Source: Peribolospora baueri (taxonomy: Eukaryota > Basidiomycota > Peribolosporomycetes > Peribolosporales > Peribolosporaceae). Taken from it: a DNA stretch of 64,000 bases. Position 1 is the stretch's first letter. Each line of letters begins with the position of its first letter. This document shows positions 22,601 through 34,831 of this stretch, piece after piece. The notes beneath the pieces were generated by a model that had not been told where the DNA came from, searched no databases, and was given only the letters and a program-made list of their open reading frames with translations. A program made the translations under genes and the position numbers. The stretch lies in NCBI GenBank assembly GCA_029717555.1, contig JAMDHS010000056.1, forward strand, positions 62,001-126,000, given 5' to 3'.

Positions 22601-25600
22601 CTCGGCGACTGATGGATTGACTATGCAGTCGTTGAGGGTGTTTAAGCCGGAGAGATAGTCCCGCTCGCGTTGGTGGTCTTTGCTGAACAGCAGAGTAACA
22701 AGGTCCGCGCTGCTGCAGGGCTCGAACTGTTGACGGAGGTGATCGGTCATGTCCGCCCGCGGCTTCTCCTCCGTTACCCAGGCAAATGCTCGCCCTTCCT
22801 TCGCTGCCCGGAATTGCTTGAATTTAGGGTCAGCGCTGACGAAAAGCGGCGACTTGTCTCCTGCTGGAGCGGCAACAGTGGGCGCAGCCGCTGCCGGAGG
22901 ACGAAGACCGACTCCCGGCCGTTTCAAACCAGGACCGCCGATCCGAGACTTCGGCAAACCTACGCCAGACGTCGACTCAGGTCCCGGACTGTCGGGTGGT
23001 CGAAGGGAGGACGTTGGCGCCTTCAAGGAACGTGCAACAGCTGACGGCGCCTTGAGGCCACCCGGTCGTGGCAAGCCGGGTTTTGCAATACCAGGCCCGG
23101 CAGGCTTTGGGGAGGGTGCTGAGGAGGATACCGCGGAGGACGTTGCACGAGCAACTGGTGCTGCCGCAGCGGCAGGAGCAATAGCAGCGCCGTTCGGCTT
23201 CATCGCAGCGGCAGCAGGTTTTGCGGCGTCAATCATCGGGATGACGGTAGCGCGAGATGCAGCCTTGAGACCAGAAGTCTGGTCGACGACGTGCTTGTAC
23301 CCAGCGTTGGCGATGATGGCAGGCAGCAAGGCTTGCGCGGCTTTGCGAACATCACCGGACTTGTCCTCGAGGCAGACGATGACGGGCCCAGCAAGGGGGG
23401 CGAGGTCGAGCGAGGGGTTGGGATGATGTTCCTCGAACCATCCGGCAAGCCAACTTAACAAGTCCTTGCGCAAGGCTGGGTTAGCGCCCTTGCCCTCGAG
23501 TCCGGTTGCGAAGGCGGTAACCATGGGGTCGACGCCGCATTGTTCCGCAATGGCGGCAATGGCGCTGATGCCGGCGGCACGGATGTGGGCCTTCTGGTCG
23601 GCCAGCACAGCGACGATGCCCGGAGTGAGGTTCTTGGCGTACTTCTCGAATGGTTTGTTCATTCCGATGGCAATTCGCGCGACGACGCCGAGCGCAAGCA
23701 CCTGGACCGCCTTGTTGCTGTCAGTCAAGCGTGACTTGAGTGGAACGGTCAACTCGGCTGCAACAAGCAAAGAAATGTGATCAATCGACAATCGGACACG
23801 ATCGAAACGCCAGTGTCTTTCCTGGAGAGGGTGCACGCTACTCACTCATATTCGGTTTGAGCCGTTTGTGGCTTTCCAAAGTTGCCTCAATCTCCTCCAA
23901 CGCCTCCTTGCGCTCCTTCCAATTGGCGTTGTTGAGCCGGCTCACTGTAGCGGACGACACCAGCTTATCGAGATCTTGTCGCGGGAACAGATTGTCCAGG
24001 GCATCACCTCCACCTCCACCGCCGCCTCCACCGCCAGCGCCCGCTTTCCCGCCTTTCCCACCCCCACTAGGCGCCGCGTTGTCAGCAGAAGTGCGTGTCG
24101 GCGTCGGCGCACTCTGACCCTCGACTTTGGCGAACTCGCTCTCAATGGTGGACAGCAGTTGCGGGTTGAGGTCGGTGATGAACGTCATGATATCCGAGCC
24201 GACAAGGAGCTTGAGCGTCACGAGGGTTTTGGTCGCATTGCTTCTCACAGCCGCGTTAGAGGACTTGAGGTTGGTCTTGAGGAACTCGATCAGGTCTCGT
24301 ATCGGCACACCGGTGATGCCAAACTCCCTGAGTGCTTGCTCGATCCAGAGCAGCGAGTCGGCTTGAACTTTCGGCGCTTTTTGCTTGCTCATCGGTTCGA
24401 AGGCTGGCCGAAGGTCGAAGGGGCGAGACATAATCTCAAGTCAGACGAAATGATCGATAGAGGCGCCAGTCTCACCACGATGTTCCTTACCTTGAATGAG
24501 CACGAAGCCGAGCGACGTCTTCTCGGCAAACACCATAAGTGTCTCTCCCGCTGCCTGCTTCAGCTTGAGATCACCGAGCTTGTCGCAGAGTGGCTGAACG
24601 GAGATGGCGATGGACGATTTGCCGAAGGTGGGACATTTCTGCGCGAGGATGCTGAGGACGTTGTACACTTTGGACAAGACCTATGAACGAGGGACGACAG
24701 TCACCAGATCAATAATCAGTTGCGAGAAAGAAAGGGAGGAGCGAAGAAAATACGATGGCGCGACTCACCTGGAAGTTGCTCTCCTTCCAGCCCGGCTTCT
24801 TGGCCAACGCTCTAACGATCACCTCACTCTCCACCACCTCCGCCTGACCGCCCTCAAGCCACAGCTCCAAAGCCTCCATCCCAGCCACACGCTCCTTCCA
24901 TGCCGAGCTGGCGAGCCCTGCCGTGATCTCGCTCGGAATCAGCTCGGCAGCCCGCGCCTCGGCATCCTCTTGCGAGAAGCGGTACTTCACCGGCTCGGAA
25001 GCTGAGGAGCCGCCTTTGGGAGGCGGCGGTGGCGGCTTTGCACCGCCACCCCCCGCTGGAACTTTCTTGGCCGCTGCTGACGGAGCGGCCGTGGTGGCTG
25101 CTGCAGGTTTCTCCCCCAGAAATTTCGCTGGTGGCTTCGCCCTTGGCTTGGAAGGTGCGGGTGAGGAAACGTCAAGGCTGTTTGGCGGGTTGTTCTCCTT
25201 ACCCACGACCTTCGCAGCCGGTGGGCCGGTGGTTGGTTTCTGCAAAAAGGCAGATATCGGGGAAATTCAGATGTCATTATGGTGTGAAACCAATGTCGAG
25301 CAACAAGGGTACTCTAAAACGCACCTTGACGACCTTCTTTACCGGTGCAGCAGCTGTTCGTGGAGCGCTGGCTGGCTTTTTAGGTGGGGCAGCGGCGGTG
25401 GGCTTGTACTTGACGACGGCCTTCTCGAACTGCTCCTTGACCTTTACTTTCTTGATATCGTCCAAGCCCTCTACGAACGGGGCGAGCTGCCTCTCCCCGA
25501 CGACCTTCATGAGGCATCCCAATCCCTCTGCTCCGGAATCTCGGACCGGTGCCGCACCATCGTCAATGGCGGCGAGGAGGGCATCAGCGACGGTCTTAAT

Positions 25601-27614
25601 GTCCCCTTTGGCGGGAGGTTGGCGGGTGATCTTGAGGCAGCGGACGAGCCATTTAATCGACTCTGCTTTCACTTGCGGGTTCTTGTGCTTCGTCGCGGCG
25701 AGGATGTCTTCGAGAACGTCCGAGAGGGTGACCTATGAGCGGATCGGAGTTGACAGGCACGTCAGATGGAAAGATCTTAAGAGCGCAGTGCCCAAAGGCA
25801 AAGCGGAGGAGCAGATTTTACTCACGGACATGAACACGCCGTCCAGAGCATTAGACAGAGCTTCGATGACGTTAGCTTTACGTTCCTTGAGCTTCTCGAT
25901 CATAGGCGGCACGACGACAGACTTGTACTTGGCAAACCCCTCCCGAAGACCCTTGGCGAAGGCCTCGATACAGTTGACAGCGATGAGGACGACATTGATG
26001 TTGGAGTCGCCTTTGACCCTCTCGGCAAAAATGCGCACCAGGTCGTCGTGGCTCCTCCCGCCGTCTTCCGGCTTGATCTTCGGGGAGCTCTTTGCGGAGT
26101 TCAGGACGGCCTCCAACGCCTCCTTGCGCTCCTGCCACTTCTTCGACGCGACCAGGTCGTGAAAGCCTTCAGGCAGCTTGATTTCCGCCGGCTCGGCGAA
26201 ATCGAACGCGTCCAGCTCCTCTGGCTTCCCATCATCACCCGCCCCGCCTTCATCCCCCCCGCCCTCTCCATCCTCACCTTCACCCCCACTTGAGCCAGCA
26301 GCCGCAGCCGCTTCCATGGCCGCTCGTTGGCTGGCGAGATATCGGGTAGGCGTGCCCTTGCCAGCGCCTTCGCCCTTGGCGTCCAGCGCCTCGAACTGCT
26401 CCGTGAGCTCCTTGACTTGAACGGGCTTGAGCTCCTGCAGGGCTGGTTGGATAGCCGGCCCGATGAAACGGTAAATCCCTTGGCAAAGCAGGGCTCCCTG
26501 ATCAAGTCGTAGGAGCGAGGGACCAGAGTCGATCGTCAGTCGCGCAGTCCTTAAGAGGTCAACACGACGAATGGCCTTGGACTAGCGCGCACACACCTCT
26601 GCCCGAACGTTCTTATCAGAGTGGCCGAAGACCTTGGGAAGCTGCTTGAGGATAAGCTGAATCTTGACTGCTTTGTGACCGTAGGAGCTGCAGAAGCAAA
26701 GATCAAGGGGTCATTAGCAGATGAAGCGGACGGACGCCCTCCTCCGGATGTTCTCCGCTCACCCGACCATCTCCTTCAACGCCGTCACTGCTCCCGCAAC
26801 GACCTTTGGTTGTTTAGCCTTCAACCCTTCGATCACGTCGTTCTGAATATGCAGGCGGAGCGACGACGGATGGTGTGAGCGCGCGTGAACGAGGCCAAGA
26901 TGGCCCAGAAGGCTCAGAAGGCTCAGAAGAAGGGAATGGCGGACCATTCGCTCACCACCGGACCCTCAGACCCCTCCTTGTCCTCCATCTCGACATACAG
27001 CAGAACGACCTCGAGGCCATGCTTTCTTGTTCCCGCCCGCGTCGACCCCAAACACTTGTCCACGACCGATGGCAAGACAGCTTCTCGAGTACTATCGAAG
27101 GGAGAGAAAGAGAAATGATGGAGTGAGTGACCCGCAAGGGAACGACACGGTTCGGATACCTCCTCCGGCTGGCCCCATCCCCGATGTTCGAGTCCACAAT
27201 AAAGAAGCTTGAAAACCTACCTGCCCGCTCGCCTCCCTCCAAACTTCAGAAAGGCACTCAAACACTCCACACCCTTCTCATGCGCGACAGCGTTGGAATC
27301 AGTGACGATCTTCTTCAAGAGATCGGGGTTTCGGACGTAAGGTGTGAAGACGGGGTCGTCCTCGTCCGGCGTTACGGAGAAAGCTTTTTGGAGGTCTTCA
27401 TAAGCCGATAATCGGGCTTTCCAGACCTGCCGGTAAGGGCGCAGAAAGTGGAAGAGTGAGATGTGCAAGGGTGAGACGCCAGGATGCAAGGTCCTCTCGG
27501 CCGAGCAACGGCACGAGAAAGAGCATAGAGGCTGGCAAAGCACACCTTGTGAGCCAACCGATCCTCAATGGAGAGACTCGAAAAGTCCTCTTGAGGAGCG
27601 GGAGCGCCCTCCAT
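19626..27614 (-). CDS. XMAP215/Stu2/Alp14 family microtubule polymerase, five TOG domains
   Basis: Processive plus-end microtubule polymerase acting at spindle poles and kinetochores. Start at 27614 (IEDRLAHKVWKARLSAYEDL opens TOG1). Five TOG arrays follow in order: TOG1 to about 26.3 kb; TOG2 about 26.2-25.3 kb (SKKWQERKEALEAVL); TOG3 about 25.0-24.1 kb (SSAWKERVAGMEALE); TOG4 about 23.98-23.2 kb (NANWKERKEALEEIE); TOG5 about 22.8-21.9 kb (LLFSKDHQRERDYLSGLNTL). Ala/Pro/Gly-rich linkers separate them. A Ser/Pro/Arg-rich basic stretch (about 21.9-21.4 kb) is the likely lattice-binding linker. The C-terminus has the family's conserved tail (IFKKIANKNESR, IRELYEFQKAHPHMNGRI), ending at 19626. 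The protein is roughly 2,100 to 2,300 residues. Ascomycete yeasts have only two TOGs, so this is the long, metazoan/plant-like form. Confidence 0.92.
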
Positions 27615-28213
27615 CCCAGTTACCTAGCGAGGAAGGAGTGGCGAGCGATGGAGTATGGAGTGGACTGTCGGAAGATCCCCAAATGGCAATGAAAGAGGAA
27701 AGTCGGGGTGGGGGGGCGGTTGGCGCGGACAGGACGAAGCTGAGAGCAGAAGTTGGACGTGGTCAGCGATTGGGCGTAGCAGAGGGCGGTTGGTTCGTAT
27801 TTCTTATTGTGCCACCGTCCTCAAGGCGAGTTGTGTGTTGGGTGATGGTGTGTTGACGTTGCTGCGAATCGCTTGGTCGTTTGCTTGGCGTGCTGGCGAA
27901 GTGCGGAGCGACGCGACGCAAGTGAGGTGCAGAACGAGTGGGACAATTTGAGCAAGTGAAGAGGGTATGTCGTAGGGGATGGGTAACTCGCCGTCTGTCT
28001 CCTCTTCGTCGTCGTCGAAGCCACCTCGCCTTGCGTTCTGTTCTGTCTGGTGTCACTCCTCCGACCGGGATCGCAACTTGCGCGTTGACCGTGCCGCAGC
28101 AAAAACACGCACGCGCGCGTCCGCCCTTGGTCCGAGTTAGGGTTATCGATCGCGCCCTGCGTTCGCGCCGACCATATATATATACACACGGCTTCGTAAC
28201 CACCCTCCCCGCC
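27615..28213. promoter_or_regulatory. divergent promoter, XMAP215-like / ING-like
   Basis: The 599 bp between the two start codons hold both promoters. An 11-bp AT-alternating TATA-like element lies at 28174-28184, only 30 bp before the ING-like ATG. It is therefore either in a very short leader or not used as a TATA box. Confidence 0.5.
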
Positions 28214-30720
28214 ATGGCACCCAAGTCCGGCCGTGGCGTCAAGCGGAAACGCACTCTTGTTCCCTCCGCACCCCCTTCGGCCTCGTCGGCTTCAGGGACA
28301 GGGGGTGCGGACAACACTTCTTCCGCGTCCTTGCCTTATCGCACCAGGTCGAACGGCGCCAGGAACGGCGACGAGGACAGGGATGGGAAAGAGGAAGAGG
28401 ATGAGGAGGAGGCGAAGCGGATGAAGGAGGAGGATCTGAGGCGGGAGAAGGAGGAGGAGCTGCTCAGAGGGTGGATGGAGGAGTATTACGAGAGTGAGCG
28501 CCATTTGTATCTGCAATTCTTCTCTCCTCCACATGTCACTGCTTGTCGGCTCGCGTATGTATTCGCCTTGGTCGCTCATGTGATTTGCCTCACCTCAGTC
28601 GTCGAACAACTCCCTTTAGAACTGCAGCGCAACTCGGCGCTTATGCGCGAACTTGAGGATCAGATGCAGGGTCAGTGAGATATTCCTCAGAGCTGTCTCC
28701 CTCCCTCTGAACGGATTCCGGGGAGTTGTTTCCTTGTTGAACTTCATGCGCGATTGTCTGCTTTATTTATACCTGCCTTTGTACTTCAGCGCGGACGAAA
28801 TCTCTCGGCGACACGGTTCATGCATACCTCGCAGCTCGGAAAGCATTGCGCGAATCGCACGTACGAAGGCGGAACTTTCTCGATGATGAAGATGGTGGGA
28901 TGAAGAAGGGCGGTGATGACAAGATGGAGAAAATGGACGTGCCGAAAGAAGGCTTGGGATCTCATATGAATGGAGTGAAGGTGAAGGATAACGCGATCTC
29001 AGGAGATCACGAGCGGTCGAAAGGTTTGGAGGAAGCGAACGGAGGCGGTCCTTCGGAAGGGGACGCTCGGGAGCCGAAGCAGGAAGAGGCCAGCCAAAGT
29101 CTTTCAGCTGCCCAGCCCACCCAATCGTCGCGAGAAGAGCACGAGCGTTCGGACAAAGAAGAGGGCTCTGCAGAAGCTGGGCAAGGTACGCCAACCCCAC
29201 GCCGAGGAGGAAGCGACGACCAAAAGGAGAACGTCACGCAAAATGGCATCGCTCAGGGTAAGGACGACATCTCCAACAGGTCTCCTAGTCAAGATGCAGA
29301 CGACAGGCCGAAAGGGGATGACGAGCAGTCGGCAGGATCCTCCACTCTTGCTCCCCGCTTGAACGGTCATGGTTCAGACTATACCACATCTTCCACCTCA
29401 TCCTCCACCGACGCACTCGCGCCCACGTCCACGTCCAGATCCCCCCCTGTACCCCGCGCTCCGCCGGCACCAAACCAACCGACGGTACCGAACAAACAAG
29501 ATCGTCGCAAGCTCCTCATCAAAGCCGCCCAGGATGCGGAGGAGGCGATCAGAGCGGCCGAGGAGAAGGTCGGCTTGGCCGTCACAGCTTATGATTGGGT
29601 GTGTTTTTGTGTCTCCCTTGTTTTCTTCTTGGACTTGCGCATCGATCTATCATGGATAGCAGCTATCGCTCACCCCCTGACAACCGAATGTTTCTGCTAT
29701 ATAATATACATCGCCCGCATTCCTTCCTCATTGTTGACCTCTCCCAATTTCTCACCCAATTCAACTTGCTCAGGTGGACCGTCACATTCGCCGTCTCGAC
29801 TCCGACCTGCTCAAATCCGAGTCCTCCCTCCTTCTTGGACTGCGCTCCGGCACGACGAAGTCAATCGGCACGGCGGAGCACATCGGCGGCGGTGGTCTCG
29901 CCGGACCGGGTATGGGCGGGGAGTCGATCTTCTCTGTTACGAGACTCTCTTCCCTCCATGATGGCGTGGGTGATATGGCAGGTGGGGAGGTTGGGCCGGG
30001 AGGAAGGAGCGGGCTGCCAATGGCATCTGGTGGCGCAGGAAAAGATGGTGCGGATAGGAGGGTTACCAGAACAAGGAAAGCCGCTGCCGCCGCCGCAGGT
30101 GGTGGTGGTACGCCGGGAGCAGATTGGAAAAAAGGAGGCCGAGGACGGGCGGGAGCGACGTCGACTCCCGGTAGCGGGGGCCAAGCCGGCCCTGCGTCAT
30201 CGGCGACGCGCAGAGGGGCCGGTGTTGGCGTAGGTGCAGTCGAAACTCAGCGGGGCATCACGCTCAAGCTGCCGGCCACGGCGGGAGCGGCTGGAGTAGT
30301 CGGTCTTGGCATAGGCACGGTGCTGTCTTCCGGAGCGGGCGCCGAACCTGGCGGAATGGGAGGGATAGCAGGCTTAATGGGCGACATGCCCATCGATCCG
30401 AACGAGCCGAGGTACTGCTACTGCAACCAGGTCTCGTACGGGGATATGGTCGCATGCGACAACGATGACTGTCCGAGGGAATGGGTGAGTCGACCGCCGT
30501 TTTGGTACGCGGAACGGTACTGGAGGGGGGAACAGGGACGGACGGGAACGAACGGGCGCGCTCATGGCGATGTGGCGTCGTTGCTCACACCCCGGTCGCA
30601 CCTATGTTTTTGCTTCGCTTTCGCTGAACCCAGTTCCACTACGGTTGTGTCGGGCTCACCGCACCTCCGAAAGGCAAATGGTATTGTCGCGATTGTGCTC
30701 CTCGCTTCAGAAGGCGATAA
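28214..30720 (+). CDS. ING family PHD-finger protein (Yng2/Pho23-like)
   Basis: Chromatin reader that binds H3K4me3 and anchors a histone acetyltransferase or deacetylase complex. Exons 28214-28493, 28599-28670, 28790-29598, 29774-30484 and 30634-30720 all agree in phase and give about 652 aa. The ING N-terminal domain is split over introns ([17 protein letters not shown], then MRELEDQMQ, then [19 protein letters not shown]). A long Ser/Glu-rich insert (about residues 150-350) separates its halves, and a Gly/Ala-rich stretch precedes the finger. The C4HC3 PHD finger is at the very end: [20 protein letters not shown], then WFHYGCVGL and [13 protein letters not shown]-stop. Canonical ING proteins are usually 200-400 aa, so this one is enlarged by insertions. 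Sequence alone does not decide between the NuA4 (Yng2), Sas3 (Yng1) and Rpd3L (Pho23) type. Confidence 0.92.
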
Positions 30721-31072
30721 CTGGCGCATCGCTCTCTTCAAAGTCATGAGCGCCTTCCTTCGCGTTCATTCAACAACTCCGTCTCGATGGCTCTTCCTCT
30801 CTCTCTCCCCTTCGCACATGACTGTAACCTGCACTTGTACTTTTACAGGATCACACGGCATGAAGAAAGTCGCGCGAGCAGAGCGCGAAGCGAGCCGAGC
30901 GGCGCTTCCGAAGATGATGAGACCGGACGTCGGCACGGAAACCTAGCCTTGGATCGTCTATCGTCTCTTATCACCCTTCGTTATCGGCTCTTCATCTCTC
31001 AGGTCTATGCGTCCACGCACACCAATACTTCTACCTCACGTGTTGCCTCCCTTCCCCCGTTCTCCCCGAAAC
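30721..31072. other. 3' convergent spacer, ING-like / TACO1-like
   Basis: 352 bp shared by the 3' ends of two convergent genes. It is pyrimidine-rich with CTCTCTC runs, and I see no other feature. Confidence 0.6.
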
Positions 31073-32487
31073 TCACCGACCCAAGCCCCTGACGTTGGTC
31101 CACATTCTCACCATATCCGCCTCATCCTCCAGCGCGTCCGCGAGCTTATCCACCAGCTCGACCGTCGCAGCGTCCACCGTTGTCCCATCGTCTTCGGCCG
31201 CGGCATCGTTGGAGGAGGTGGGCGGTGCTTCGTCGGCGGAGGATGAAGGGGATGAGGGAGAGGGACGGACGCGAAGGACGTCATTTGGAAGGTAGGTTGG
31301 CGCGGCGTCGTGGAGGACGTGGCCGTGGGAGGAAAGCAGGTTGGAGATGGAGGACAGATCGGAGGGCGAGCAAAGGATCTGAAGGAAAGGGCAGGAGGGT
31401 CGTCAGATGTTGAACGAGCAAGTGGAGCGATCGGTCAAATTCACCTCGATCGCCTCCTCGACTTCGTCGATATCCTCCTCCGAGGCGGCCTCCCTAACGT
31501 CCTCGGCCCCACCTTCGATGGCGAGGGCGAAGACGTCGTCAAACGTCTTGCCCGGGGCGGGTGAGACGGTGACTAAACCAGTGCGGGTGAACAGGAAGGA
31601 GGTGGGTGCTATTCGAGCACTGTCGATATGAGATTGGGAAATGGTCAGACGAGTCCTCGATAGGGAAGTAGGTAGCCCACGCAGCAGACTACACACTCAC
31701 CCAGACTTGTTTAGGAACTCCCTGACTTTGGAGAAAGTCCTGGTCGGACTATCCGTCGCGCACTCAATGATCATGGCCACCGTGCCACCGCCGAAGAGAG
31801 CCTCATACGTGACGCTCTCCAACCGGTCCTTGTCGTCCTTGCTCACGGCCTTCTGGATCGCCTTCTCAGCGATCTCCTTGGGCACCGAGAGCTCCTTGGC
31901 TTTGGCTAGGACTGCGGCCAGGCGGGCGTTGATGAGCGGATCGGTAATGCCGCCGTTGGCTGCAGTGAGCAAGGATGAAGAGGAGTTGGACGTGGGCAGA
32001 GAGAGGGGAGAAGGAAGGAATGAGCGACGATGATCGCCAAAAGGGTGGGGTCTAAGATCGTACATCGGCGCCTCACAAGATAGGAGAAGCGGACTCACAT
32101 CGTACAGAGACCATGATTTCCCTTGCGATGTAGGAGTGAATCTTTCCTCGCTCCTTGTCCATTGCTCCCTTCTTGTGTCGAATTTTGGACCACTGCGCGA
32201 GAAAAGCAGGGAGTGGGTCAGGAAGAGCTCCCAAAAATGCAAACCTTGGTTACAGGGCGCTAAAAGAGAACAGAGTCGGAAGGACGGCCGGCGCTCACCT
32301 TGTTATGGCCCGACCATCGCACAGTCGAGGAGTGAAAGCCAGCCGAAGCCGATCGCCCGGTGCCGGAACTCAACGTCGGCGCGGAAGCGAGCAGGGCATG
32401 TCGAGAAGCGCCAGCCAGTCCGCCGCTCCATGACGCTGGGCTGGAGGGAAAGGAGAGCGCGCGACGAAGACAGGAGCGACAGAGCAT
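31073..32487 (-). CDS. TACO1/YebC family mitochondrial translation factor
   Basis: YebC/PmpR family; the mitochondrial member TACO1 helps translation of organellar mRNAs (COX1 in animals). Exons 32487-32299, 32192-32099, 31959-31701, 31619-31445 and 31378-31073 agree in phase, about 340 aa. I start at 32487 because it opens a typical presequence (MLCRSCLRRALSFPSSP) running up to HSSTVRWSGHNKWSKIRHKK, the family signature where the mature protein begins. The second signature follows: NARLAAVLAKAKELSVPKEI, then AIQKAV and YEALFGGGTVAMIIE. An acidic patch (EGGAEDV...EEDIDEVEEAIE) precedes the last exon. The tail is longer than in bacteria. The protein is divergent from the Con-6-like gene and convergent with the ING-like gene. 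Confidence 0.92.
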
Positions 32488-32979
32488 CGGAGGGTGCGGG
32501 CGGCCGACAGTTTGGCGGCAGGGACGATTGTCGCGACTTCTTCCCAGTCGGCGGCTGCGGCAAGGCGTCTCCTCCGTTGGTCCGTGCTCGAGAGGGAACG
32601 GCAAGGAGTGACGTCATGGGTTGTGAGGATCATCGAGGACGTCGCATGGAATCGATGCGTATACAAGAAGGGGACAGTGGTAGCGTAGTGTGAAGGAAGG
32701 TCTAGGCGGTCTATGGACAGACGAAGTAGCTGACGTCTTCGCCATGCACGTCATCTATACGGCGTTCGTACAGAGATGCGTGCGTCACCATCGGCTTGGG
32801 TACGGACCCCCGGTAAACGGCTGATCGATGGCGAGGCAAGCGAGGACGGCGCAGATAAATAGAGGATCAGAACACTCCGGACCGTCGTTTCTGCCAAGCG
32901 CAAGCACAAGCACAACTCGTCGAAACGTTCATACCGCCACCCGGCCAGGTCACCTCTCATCGCACCCGAGGAAACTATT
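32488..32979. promoter_or_regulatory. divergent promoter, TACO1-like / Con-6-like
   Basis: 492 bp between two start codons. A TATA-like element (ATAAATAG) at 32855-32862 lies about 118 bp before the plus-strand ATG at 32980. It suggests a TATA-driven, inducible promoter for the small stress or conidiation-type gene, while the mitochondrial factor side lacks one. Confidence 0.55.
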
Positions 32980-33499
32980 ATGTTCGGCTTCCACCGTCAC
33001 CATCACCATCACCATCGCCACCCCGAGCACTATCACTACGAGGGAGATCATCGCCGGGGAGGCCGGTTCCACTTCAGGAACAGGGATCGCCGCGCCGGGG
33101 GTTATAAGGTGCGTTCGCCCTGTGCACGCGCCGCCACGACCGACTGGAAGCAATGAGGTTTGAAGTTGCCTGACTCTCTCGCGCCTCCTCCTTCCGCACG
33201 CCACGACCGACAGGCCGCTCTGTCAAACCCGGCCACGTCGTCCGAAGGCCGTCGACACGCCAAACACGAGCTGCGGATGATGGTGAGTAAGAAGCGAAAG
33301 CCGATTCGAGTCAAGCCAGCTAAACACGGATCACCAATCGTCCGCCCACAACCACCTCCGCTTCCTTGCTCGCGACGACCACCAGGGCGGCGGCTACGAG
33401 GCGCACGTGCCCCTCTCCACGCGCATCAAGCACGCCCTCGGTCTGAGGAGCCGGCACCACCACCACCACCATCACGACTACCGCGACAGGCGGTACTGA
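32980..33499 (+). CDS. histidine-rich Con-6 family small protein
   Basis: A 103-residue protein in three phase-0 exons, 32980-33108, 33214-33282 and 33386-33499, each with GT-AG introns. The middle is a conidiation-protein-6 type repeat running across the first intron: RRAGGYKAALSNPATSSEGR then RHAKHELR, which fits the family pattern G-(G/H)-KA-x-L-x-NP-x-x-S-x-E-x-(K/R)-x-x-A-(K/R). The N-terminus has a near-continuous His stretch (MFGFHRHHHHHHRHPEHYHY) and the C-terminus a second His7 run before DYRDRRY-stop. Con-6 proteins are small, hydrophilic and abundant in spores or stressed cells; their biochemical role is not settled. The His runs, unusual for the family, suggest metal binding, which is inference. 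Short exons make it easy to miss by ORF length. Confidence 0.8.
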
Positions 33500-33914
33500 G
33501 TGTACATACATATGGCACGGCGCAACGCGATGCGATGCGATGCGGGCGACAAGCCTCCCATTTCCTGTTGTCTGTCGCCCCCGAAGAACCTGTCCATACC
33601 CCATTTTAGTCCATATCCCGAGCTCGTGACCTTTTTTCGCGTCCATTCGTGCGGACTAACATGTGCCTTAGATGGTTGGGCGTCCAGCTCGTTTGCCAAC
33701 GTCGGTCCGATCGTTTGCGTGTGTGTCGGCTCGGCCCATCGAGCCCGCCAGGCTCACATGTTCATCCTATTCGTCCTCGGAAGTCTCGACGAAGAAGCAA
33801 GGCGATTTATTATGTGAATTCAGATTTCAGACTCGTCTTCAACATCAGAAGCGGGAACTTGTATCGGGAGTGCGACGGGTCAAGCCACATCGGGTCGGAT
33901 CGTTCATGGTCCGC

Positions 33915-34831
33915 TCAGAGCTTCTTGAGGATCTCCTGGGCATCGGTGACGGTGAGCTGCGAGGGCTGATCCCTGTGAGCCGGGACGAGGGAGGGCGAGG
34001 TGGAGGTAGATTGGACGGAATTGGATCAGATCAGGTGCGTACGGAGGAGACAAACTACACGGTGTGTACGACGTCACGGGGAACGAAACTCACTCGACGG
34101 CCACGTCCTTCACCTCACCGTTCTCGACGACCACGACGGCGCGCTTGGCGCGTTGGGTGCCGAGCAGGGGAGTCGCGTCAAAGACGAGGCCAAGAGACGA
34201 GACGAAACTGCCGGTGTCGTCGGCGAGAAACTCGACGTTCGACGGAAGGGACGGCGCAAGGTGCTTCTGCCAGGCTGCGCACATCAGGTCGAAACGGGAG
34301 CGCAGGGAGCAGTGCAGACGGGTTGAGGTCATGAGGATGCCCTATGCTGCTGCCACGTCTGAAACGACCGACGCCGAGCAAGCGACTCACCGCCGAGCAC
34401 TAGGGCGTCATTGACGGCGACGACGACGATCTTGTTGACGCCCTTGGCGGCGAACTCGTTGGCGGCCGAGATGTAGCCCGGGACTTGGTTGGAGCAGGTA
34501 GGAGTGAATGCGCCGGGAACGGTCACGATCACCGTCTTGCCCTGCGCCAGCTCTTCCGATGGGACTTGCGCACCGGGGTCACCGGCCTTGGCGTCGGGAA
34601 AGAGAAGGGACGGTGTGAGATGCGCACGCGGGGAACCATGAGGCAAGGCAAGGCCATCCAATGGTATGCTCACCTTCTTCAGCTTGTAGCCTGCGGGCTA
34701 AAAGAAGCGGAACGAAAAGGACGAGCAGGAGAGTCATTTGAAGAGTCTACTCGACAAGCCGATCGATCGTGGACATCGACGACACCCACAAGCTTGGAAC
34801 CGGGCTTGATCGGAGCGGCGGCGGTGGACAT
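33915..34831 (-). CDS. peroxiredoxin, Prx5/Ahp1 type (possible dual start)
   Basis: Thiol peroxidase reducing H2O2 and alkyl peroxides. Exons 34831-34790, 34697-34674, 34586-34391, 34274-34094 and 33972-33915 agree in phase, giving 166 aa from the MSTAAAPIKPGSKL start. The active site is VPGAFTPTCSNQVPGY, with the peroxidatic Cys in PTCS. VVAVNDALVLGAWQKHLA, FLADDTG and a KRAVVVVENGEV strand follow, and the last residues are EILKKL. Exon 2 is only 24 nt. The open frame continues upstream without a stop to an ATG at 35080, adding 83 residues rich in Arg/Ser/Leu with few acids, like a mitochondrial presequence. Human PRDX5 also has a mitochondrial form from an upstream start, so dual targeting is plausible here but inferred. 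Confidence 0.88.

Noticed and set aside
28137-28144. A single TTAGGG-like hexamer suggesting a telomere or Tbf1 site
   Set aside because: One copy only, in a promoter. There is no array and no sign of a chromosome end.
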